64,000 nucleotides of DNA from Spirogloea muscicola (lineage: Eukaryota; Streptophyta; Zygnematophyceae; Spirogloeales; Spirogloeaceae). The translations under genes and the position numbers were made by a program. Positions 56,176 to 64,000 of this stretch are shown here, in pieces (position 1 is the stretch's first letter; every line of letters begins with the position of its first letter). The DNA is taken from the NCBI GenBank assembly GCA_009602725.1, contig WELB01000063.1:72453-136452 (forward strand), in the 5' to 3' direction. The notes below the pieces were generated by a model that saw only the letters and a list, made by a program, of their open reading frames with translations, was not told where the DNA came from and made no database searches.

Positions 56176-59100
56176 TCACTTCCTGCGCCGTACTTGCCTC
56201 AGGGTATATACAGCAAGCGCTGCCCCGCAAAATGTGACTGCAATTAAAGTCACGGGACCTCCCAGTGCAAAGCCGCCACTATTTGGGCCAAGTTTTTGGA
56301 TCGTCGTCAGGCCTTTTAGACCTCTCCTGGCACGTTGCTCTCCACCTGAGGGTGTGGCTGTGTTGCCATAGTACGTTACGAGGAACACATACACCGCATC
56401 CTTGTCCCACACATGCACTCCATCGACTGGCTTTACGGCCTGACAAGCAGGGCATAGCTCTACCGGGGGCCATTGTTGTTTTGGGAATGCTGGATCTCCT
56501 TGACTTCCATCTGGTTCTGCCTCTTCCTTCGCTAGCCTCTCGTTGACCTAAAGAAAAGAAAGACGATGGATCACCAGTATAAGCGAATGTGATGACAACA
56601 AAGTATAAGCGACTGTGGTGACAACCAACAGTGCCCCATCCTTCGCAATAGTGTCTACTCTAATCAGGATGCAGAATGGCACGTATCCTACATCTGCAAG
56701 GGAGAAAGGAAAAAGCTCCGAGTGATTAGCTTCTTAAGAGTAGCATCTGCTACCCCAGTGACCCAATCACAGAGCTCAAAGACTATCCGCATACCTCATT
56801 GTGAGCAGCCCACAGCCATAATACAGCGTCTCGCCTTGATGTGACGGCCTTGGCCTCCTCCCTGTCACCCAGAATCCAAGTTAGACAAGCCACAGCAGAA
56901 GGTTGACACATTGACCACAGATCTCAAGCTTGTAAGAGACCAAAAGCACCTGTCTGCCATTTCCAGGAAATGCGCCCGACATGTGGCACATCCAAAGAAT
57001 TTGTCAATGAAGCCCCTCAAGGTTGGCAACCACAATGCTGCTTCGAATTCATCCAACCTCACCACCAAGGCATGGAACAGTAACCATAAGCCACACCTGA
57101 ACGCTCCATGAGGAGCATCAGTAAGATGACAAGAAAGGGGGTCACAAGGTCACAGGCAGGACCCAAACTGCACTGACTTAGCCAGACCATGGATACTGAC
57201 AGCTAAGTCAGGGAACTTGGCCACATCAATCAGGTGCAGAACATGCTACTGCATGACCTGCTCCTGCCTAAGCCTGCTCGTTCCTTTGACAAGAGAGCTA
57301 TATGTACATGTATATGTACACACTGAGAGGGACTCACGTGTAGCCTCGTCTTTCCTCAGAGCTTCCTTTGCAAGCCTTCTGTTTCAAGACAATAGCTTGT
57401 ACAAGCTGAGCTTGATTACAGCTTCACAACCTACACTTTCTGATGCACTCTTGCAATGCAAGACGACAAGTGCCAGTCGCATTAAGGACAAAGGGCTTGC
57501 TAATATTACCCAGAAGCCTTTTGGAGAGGAAGGGCCACAAATTTGTATAATTGCCAAGGCAGACTTGTTGATGGGGGCTGCTTTTCCCAACTCGTCTATA
57601 GGAGGAGGAGGCCAAAGCTCATCCATCTGAGCCAAGATTTGTGCCCCACCTGTACGACACCTAGAATATGCAATGATGCAAGATCGAGTCAGCCCAGTCA
57701 AGCCAGGCAGGGTTGTTCAATCGTTTCTCAAGGACGACTGCTGCAGCTTAAATAGCATGTACAGATGGAGAAATATGGAGAGCAACCTGATCTGGTCAAT
57801 GCCTGGCAAGAGGTTTTAGATCACACAGCCCACAAGGGTGATCACCTCACAGATGGGTGGTGCGCAGCAACAATGTGAAGAAAGCGCAAAAAGGGTGCTC
57901 GGGCAGATTTAGTCAACGGCTGCAGAGCACAATCATCAAGAAGCTTTACAGACTGTCCACGAAAATCCTTGCTAGTAGCAATTTGACAGGGGCAGACCAC
58001 TGAACCTAGGTCTTACAATGTATCGCACTTTATGACTATAGGACACCCTTGAGCCGTTTTCTTGTTCTCTAAACTAGTAACTCCACTCCTCAGTCTGACC
58101 ACAAGTATGAATGCATGCGAGGACACATGTGTAAGAATCACAGAAGCAATTGACGTTGTGGGCAAGGTGCTCCAATGAAATAGAAACCACAACCCACCAC
58201 GCTGTTGAAGATGAATTGGAAGGCAATGCTGGTTGCCTCCTCAACATCATGCAACTGCAACTGCACAGCTGCACTGCCCTGCCAAATCACATTGGTTGGA
58301 CACAGTGTTAATTTGCCATCTGTGCCACCTCCAATGTTGCTTTCTTTTGTCGCCAAGCATCCACAGCTTGACACTGCAACTACGTACTTGCAGAGTAGCC
58401 AGTCTCAAGCATACTCACCATCTTCTCCTGTTCGGCAGGTAAGCCAAGTGGCGTTGTGATCATCTCCTGTAACTTGGCCTTCTTTGTCTCTCCAAATTCG
58501 AAATTGCTGAACAGGCCCTCCCTCACCAACAAACCTCAGGGTCCATCACAATAAGCAATGCATATCCCAGGCTGCTATGTGGCTGCTACTCCAGAATAGC
58601 CTCGACTGACCTACTTTGCTTCTCCCATGTAGCTTGAGAACTCCCCACAAACATTGCATTCTCTACTCACCCAATCAGCAACAGCAGATTGGACCTAGCT
58701 GCTACTCCCAAGACATTACTTCTGAGCTCCTCTTATAGGCCATTATGTCAAGACCCTAGACCTCATCTGGAGAGTGTGCATCTCTCAACACCCTAAGTAC
58801 ATTGTCAATAACCTGTAGCTATGTCAAGTACATGCAGAGTGACATGTCTATTGTGCAAATGAAGGTAACACGATAAGCTTAAGAACAATATCAAGTGAAT
58901 TGTGGAGGTATGTCAGGCTTACGCAGATAGTCTGTTGTTCAGCCAAGCAAGTAGAGGGGGCGCCCTGCGTTCGCACTCTATGTACTCTAAGCCAGGGCTG
59001 GTGAAAGTCTCATCCTTGTGACCCACCGCAATGTCCGATGGCTTGCCGAAGACCATGATGGGATACTTGTCCACTCCAAACCGCTGGCACATGGCTCCCT

Positions 59101-59995
59101 GCAGTGGCCCCAAGTGAGCATGGCAACCTTTATTCAGCTCAAGCAGCAGCATAAAAGGCATGCCAGTCGTCTCTCATGAAGGAAGCGGAGCTGCGTCGAA
59201 GAACTTCAACACAGGGCAGAGAGAGGAGGCACCTGGGTCCAACACTCCAGGTTTGCCACATAGATGAAATCCTGATAAGGAGCATCAGGCCCATCAAACA
59301 GCACGGCTACCCTTTCATAATGCGACTGCGTAACAGGCCAAGCCCAGATGCAAGCAGTTCAGGCTATGTTCAAGATTGCCAATCCAAATTCTAGAGGCTA
59401 GAGCAGTGCAGGTGTAGAAGGTCCCGATTCTAAGACAAAAGAAAACGAGAGTTGGAACACAAGTAGAAATCCTGTGCTTCTCCTGTGCTACTGCAGCATG
59501 ACAAGTTGACAAGCAATGCGCACCTTAAAAGCCTTGCAAGCAGGGCACCTGCAAGTTGCAGCAGCCCATAGAGACAAGCGCGAAGACCAAAGGCTCATTA
59601 GCAGTCTGTGAGGTGATCAACTTTCAGCTGCAGAGGACCTAATGTCAGGTCCAGGATACCAGCAGACGAGTGATGGAGATCGTGCAGCTCCCTGGAAAAG
59701 CCCAAGTCAAGGGGCAGCTGTTCTGATGCAGCTGCGAGGATGGTGTCGCAGGGCTTTCTAAGCACGAGAACAAGGTTAGGCGTGCTTGCCAGCTTGCGTA
59801 GAACTCGACCAACGCCCAGGGGGCTTTGACAGCCTCCAGTGTGTCGTTGAAGGTGGCCATCTTCAACTCGTGCACGACCGAAGTCGCATTCAGCTCCAAC
59901 ATCTCCGGCAAATTTGTATCAACCAGCCTTGCTTGAATGCAAGATATAAACCCCAGGAGGAAAATGGCGGCCAATACTGGCCTGGTGTCCACCAT
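56176..59995 (-). CDS. QSOX: Quiescin sulfhydryl oxidase (QSOX)
   Basis: FAD enzyme of the secretory pathway that forms disulfides and releases hydrogen peroxide. Exon 1 (59995-59790) encodes a signal peptide (MVDTRPVLAAIFLLGFIS) and the start of the thioredoxin domain (LVEFYAS). Exon 2 (59548-59524) completes W-C-P-A-C (residues 69-73), the redox site. Further exons give VAVLFDGPDAPYQDFIYVAN, RFGVDKYPIMVFGKPSDI (about 59085-59035) and the helical part with HDVEEATSIAFQFIF (58250-58200). The Erv/ALR domain has LRGFIDKFFGCATCRAHFLE (about 57018-56960). The C-terminal CPAC is near 56455, and a final membrane anchor (GGPVTLIAVTFCGAALAVYT) ends RRRK-stop. The exon 1 intron uses a GC donor (CTG|gcaagc); only this join restores the WCPAC motif. 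A 26-bp imperfect tandem duplication lies in an intron at 56576-56626. Confidence 0.88.
56576..56626. repeat. Imperfect tandem duplication, 26-bp unit
   Basis: AGTATAAGCGAATGTGATGA (56576 on) is followed by AGTATAAGCGACTGTGGTGA (56602 on). Confidence 0.75.
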
Positions 59996-61104
59996 TGCTA
60001 CTGATGAGGGGTTTGGCAGACGAGGTACGAATCCCAGGATCTGTGGCTGTGCAGCTAAGCGCAAGAGCTCCTCCTTCTTAGAGCGCGGAAAGAGGGCTTG
60101 CAAGCCTGAGTAGCTCAGGCTTGTCACCGTCCTGAGGCCACCAGACTCGGGCTCGCTGATCGCATGTCGTGACGCAGCTCGTGTGACCCGACAAAGCGCG
60201 CTCGAGCGAGCGGAACTCCAAAGCCCATCACCACCAAGGGTGGCCCGTCATCGGGTGGCCCCTCGTCAGCGCCTCGTCGTCACAGCAGGCTTCAAGCCGA
60301 TCGGCGGGGCGTCTGCGCGCGCCCCGCGGGAGCGAGCCGGCCAGAGCGCCGGCCGAGCCGGCGCAGCGGCGCTGCTGCCCGACGCACGACGGCCAGGGCA
60401 ACGGGCGAGGCTGGCGGATCGGAGGCAGTGGCGAGGCCGGCAGGTAGCCATATCGGCCGGCGCGCTGCCCCGGGCCGGAGGCCCCTCCTGCGGGGTCGGA
60501 TAACCAGCTCCACCGCCTGTGGGGGTCGGGGGGTCGCAACGTGCCCAATCGACACGCAGCACGGCGGGCACGGTTACTCCCCAGACGGTCACTTTCCAGG
60601 GCTCGGGGGCCCTGGCTAAACTCATCCGGGCGGTCCGGCGGGACGACTGCGTCAACCGGGTTACGAGATCTCGGGCCAGCGAATAGGCGGCGGCCACGCC
60701 AGCGCCGGCTCGTGTGGTCCCCCGGCCCGCCGGATCAGGCCGCCGCCGCGGGGAGGGCCCCCGGCGGCGCGTTCCAGAAAAACCCCCCCCCACCCCGCTG
60801 GCCCACCCCGCTGGCCTCCACGGCAGGCTGCGCGTGATTGGATCCGTCTGCGAATACCCGGCACCCCACCCCGGGCTGCCGACGTGGCGCCTCTTGTTGC
60901 CAGAGCCGGTGCGCGCCGCTCTCAGGACATTGGAGACGGTTAGCCGGCTGCGTCGCCGCCATCGCCGCTGCCGCCGCCGCCGCCGCCGCCGCGCAGAACC
61001 AGCGCGGGTCCGGCAGCCCTCGGCGGAATCAGGAGCCGCGGCGACGCGCACAGGTCGTGGGACGCGCGGAGCGGACGCTTGCTCGGCTGCCTGCGACCAG
61101 CACC
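59996..61104. other. Divergent QSOX/catalase promoter region with GC-rich core
   Basis: 60170-61080 is extremely GC-rich with C-runs and long artefactual open frames on both strands. No domain, LINE tail or regulatory site is recognised with confidence. A GCC-repeat tract (60965-60995) and the catalase leader lie at its right end. Confidence 0.45.
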
Positions 61105-64000
61105 ATGGATCCCTACAAGGTGCGCTGGACTCCAGCGGTGCCAGCAAACGCGGGGCATGACCTTGAAGACGTCTGTAGGCCTCTGCGTCCGGGGTGCCTT
61201 TGGCTTGTCATGGATCGTATGGCGCACTGCTGCTGTGTGCATGCGTCAAACATCTGAGTACACCTTAATCCCGTGTAGCCTGCATGTGAAAGACGACACT
61301 AGGTCAGGCAGATGGCTTTTGCGACTAACTTGAAGAGGCTTTGTGGTGTTGCAGTATCGCCCCTCCAGTGCCTTCAATGCACCCTTTTGGACGACAAACA
61401 CTGGTGCTCCCGTCTGGAACAACAACTCATCGTTGACTGTTGGGCCGCGAGGTTCGCCCGCCTCCTTCATGCTTTGTGAATCAGTCCATGACTCTGTAAC
61501 GCGTATTATGCTGCGCTGTCATCATTGTGTCAGTCCTTATGCTAGCGAGAATAGTAGCAGGACTTGGTGGCATCGTGCAACTTCCTGCCCATGTCAGGGG
61601 GATTCTCTCGGGCTGGGTGGAAAAGACACGTACTGAAGTCCAGTCTACACGTGCACACTTTCTCCGTGTATTGAAGGTCTACCATCAAGACCAGTGACAA
61701 GCTGTTGACTGAGCGAAGTGATTTTAGAGCACTTACACCTCTTGCTGTCTTACAGGTCCTGTTCTTCTCGAGGATTACCACCTTGTTGAGAAGCTAGCTC
61801 AGTTTGACAGGGAACGCATTCCTGAGGTGAGGGCGTCGAATTTCTCGGCTTTGAGTTGCTCACACGTGGCTGGTGGCAGGAATAGGTTGAAGTAGATATC
61901 AGAGGAGTAGTCTTACTGTTTGCATCAGAGCTCAGTGAGGAGCTTACGCGGTTCTAGGTTAAGACTGCCTGACTTGGAGGGTCAAGGCAGCTTCAGAGTG
62001 TTGTTAGGTGCAGGCTTGACAAACAGTCTCACTTGAGTGAGGCGGATGATACCTGAACATTACGCTTTTGCGTTTCTTTGTGGTGACCATCTGACATGTG
62101 GTGTGCATGTGCAGAGGGTGGTCCACGCGCGTGGTGCAAGTGCCAAGGGCTTCTTCGAGGTTACCCATGACATCTCGCATCTGACCTGTGCCGACTTCTT
62201 GCGTGCCCCTGGGGTTCAGACTCCTCTCATCATCCGGTTTTCAACAGTTATTCATGAGCGCGGCAGTCCTGAGACTCTCAGGGATCCTCGCGGGTTTGCA
62301 ATCAAGTTCTACACAAGAGAGGTATGTCTGAGCATGATGTGAAACTTGAGTGGCAGATATGCAGGGAGCTGCATATCATTCTCATGGTTGTTGCTAGCTG
62401 TCTTCTGATATATATCACTCGTGAGAGATATTCTTGACAGTGTGGTTCCTCATCTGCAGGGCAATTTTGACATGGTTGGAAACAACATACCAGTCTTCTT
62501 CATCCGAGATGGTATCAAGTTCCCTGACATGATTCATGCCTTGAAGCCCAACCCCAAGACCCACATTCAGGAAACATGGAGAATCATGGATTTCTTCTCC
62601 CACATCCCAGAGTCCCTGAATATGTTCACCTTCTTGGTAAGAGGCATTATTCAGGCCTCGTTCAGGGGGGGAAAGTTTATGGTTTGTTCTAGTGCGGGGA
62701 CAACATGAGGGGCAGCTCAAAATCTGTGGTCCAGAAGTGCTGGACTGTGATGCTGTATATATCTCATGCAAGATAATGTACCTGAAAGAAAGGCAGTAGT
62801 GACATTGTTGGCAAAATACGTGGGACGATGGTGCTGATTGACAAGGGAGGCTCGTTACGTAGAGAAGGGAACCAACAGGAGCTTTAGTGAGAGCAATGCA
62901 AGACAATGAGCAAGAACAGGAGCAACGTGTGCGAGCAAGATATGATGCTAAGCTGTGCTTATTGTCTTGGAGTTCGTATCACCTGCAGTCACTGGGGAGC
63001 ACTAGGCAGTGACAAAGACTGAGTTGGCATGCTGTGCAGTTTGATGATATTGGTATCCCCCAAGACTATCGCCACATGGAAGGTTTTGGAGTGCACACAT
63101 TCTCTTTGATCAACAAAGTTGGCAAAGTTACATATGTGAAGTTCCATTGGCTGCCCACCTGTGGCGTCAAGAACCTCCTTGATGACGAGGCTGTCATTGT
63201 GGGTGGGAATAATCACAGCCATGCTACAAAGGTAGGTGCAATTAGATCAGGTCAGTAAAACAGGACAGATTGAATTTTCACGGGAGATAAGTATCCAGGG
63301 CTTTTACATTATGTTGCTTACATGCACTTGCTATCAAGTCGTTTAATCTGGACTGCTGGAATTTGTCATGGTGATTGACCATGTGCCCACTTTGCAGGAT
63401 CTGTATGATTCTATCGCAGCGGGCAACTACCCCGAGTGGAAATTGTACATCCAGACTATGGATCCGGCAAATGAGGACAAGTATGACTTTGATCCTCTTG
63501 ATGTGACAAAGATCTGGCCAGTTGAGCAATTCCCCATGCAGGTAAGTTTCGTTTTCTCTGCCATTGATTGGGTGGGATGGGCAATGTGCAGATTGTCGTG
63601 ACATCTGATAAGTGTCATCTGTCTGGAGCATTGGGGAATCAGTTGTAGGTCGCAGAATATGCCTGAGTGATTTCAAATAACAGGTTGATAGTGTAGTTCT
63701 GGTTGACATGCCTGTCAGGCGTTTTCATTCTTGCCATAGGCAGTGTCTTCAACTATCACAAGTACGTTCAGGTGTAACTCCAAGGGGTCTGTCCAGCAGA
63801 GGTCCTTTGGCCTTTACAGGTGCATCTTGGCAGTCCAGCTGTGCTCATGCAATATCAAACACCTGAATATGTTTGTCCTTGTGGCAGCCGGTGGGCCGGA
63901 TGGTGTTGAACAAGAACATTGATAACTTTTTTGCGGAGAATGAGCAGCTGGCTTTCTGCCCTGGTGTTGTGGTACCTGGCGTGTATTACACTGATGACAA
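61105..64000 (+). CDS. CAT: Catalase (partial, runs off the window)
   Basis: Heme enzyme that breaks down hydrogen peroxide, usually peroxisomal. The exons are 61105-61119, 61355-61451, 61756-61826, 62115-62321, 62460-62636, 63040-63231, 63398-63541 and 63888 to beyond 64000; about 338 residues are visible. The start is MDPYK, a five-residue first exon, then [20 protein letters not shown]. The active-site block [19 protein letters not shown] has the catalytic His65. The distal Asn is N138 in [14 protein letters not shown], the usual 73 residues away. [20 protein letters not shown] is the proximal part of the heme pocket. Later blocks are [20 protein letters not shown] and LYIQTMDP. Exon 8 has [20 protein letters not shown]. 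The heme-ligand Tyr region and any peroxisome signal lie past the window end. The order and spacing fit clade 1/plant-type catalases. Confidence 0.96.
62356..62377. repeat. Perfect 9-bp hairpin in a catalase intron
   Basis: GATATGCAG (62356-62364) and CTGCATATC (62369-62377) are exact reverse complements around 4 nt, inside the intron 62322-62459. Confidence 0.85.

Noticed and set aside
57295-57325. TATGTACATG-rich stretch as a palindromic regulatory site
   Set aside because: The two halves are not exact reverse complements; it is a simple alternating AT/GTAC-rich tract in a QSOX intron.
60266-61147. Long minus-strand open frame, 293 codons, upstream of catalase
   Set aside because: All frames are long here because of GC content. 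It crosses the catalase start on the opposite strand and shows no recognisable motif.

Overview
The window looks like nuclear DNA from a green alga (Chlorophyta, plausibly a trebouxiophyte). Genes are short and cut by many small GT-AG introns. One gene is a nucleus-encoded plastid ribosomal protein (bL35) with a transit peptide. Plant-type families (GT43 glycosyltransferase, plant-style tetraspanin) sit beside general eukaryotic ones (RPB9, WDR26/GID7, ARPC4, QSOX, sideroflexin, catalase). No bacterial-style operons, tRNA, rRNA or CRISPR were recognised. The species call is inference; the gene identities come from spliced reading frames that I assembled by eye.

Layout. 1-1160: fragments of a LINE-type element, then bL35 (+, 1214-2494). 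2.9-6.5 kb: GT43 (-) divergent from RPB9 (+). 6.8-10.0 kb: SDR39U1-like epimerase/reductase (-). 10.1-13.3 kb: pile-up of LINE 3' ends. 13.6-17.5 kb: WDR26/GID7 (+). 18.06-18.56 kb: LINE tails (-). 19.0-23.1 kb: alpha/beta hydrolase with a C-terminal ubiquitin-interacting motif (+). 23.5-25.8 kb: EamA transporter (-), divergent from a JmjC protein (+, from 26.3 kb). 29-31 kb: decayed copia-like gag region and unassigned DNA. 31.7-35.1 kb: F-box protein (-). 35.25-35.48 kb: run of N. 35.5-39.7 kb: LINE pieces and unassigned DNA. 39.7-41.5 kb: ARPC4 (-). 42.2 kb: start of a small unknown gene. 43.7-44.9 kb: BTB-like protein (-). 45.6-47.3 kb: LINE tails. 47.8-50.6 kb: tetraspanin (-). 52.1-54 kb: sideroflexin (-). 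54.6-55.2 kb: LINE tails. 56.2-60.0 kb: QSOX (-), divergent from catalase (+, 61105 to the window end).

The most striking non-genic signal is one interspersed family. It has a reverse-transcriptase C-terminus, a CCHC finger and a restriction-like endonuclease D-x14-D pattern. Its proteins end in a conserved S/C-D-L-x-x-L-T-R-G-Y-stop. The 3' tails recur more than a dozen times and carry a GGCTGG...CCAGCC hairpin. The copies gather in the short spaces upstream of host genes. A second signal is a set of perfect 9-12 bp hairpins found almost only inside introns, far more than chance predicts. A third is GC-AG introns in at least three genes.

The genes are mostly unrelated housekeeping functions. 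The one suggestive pairing is QSOX, which makes hydrogen peroxide, facing catalase, which destroys it, across about 1.1 kb.
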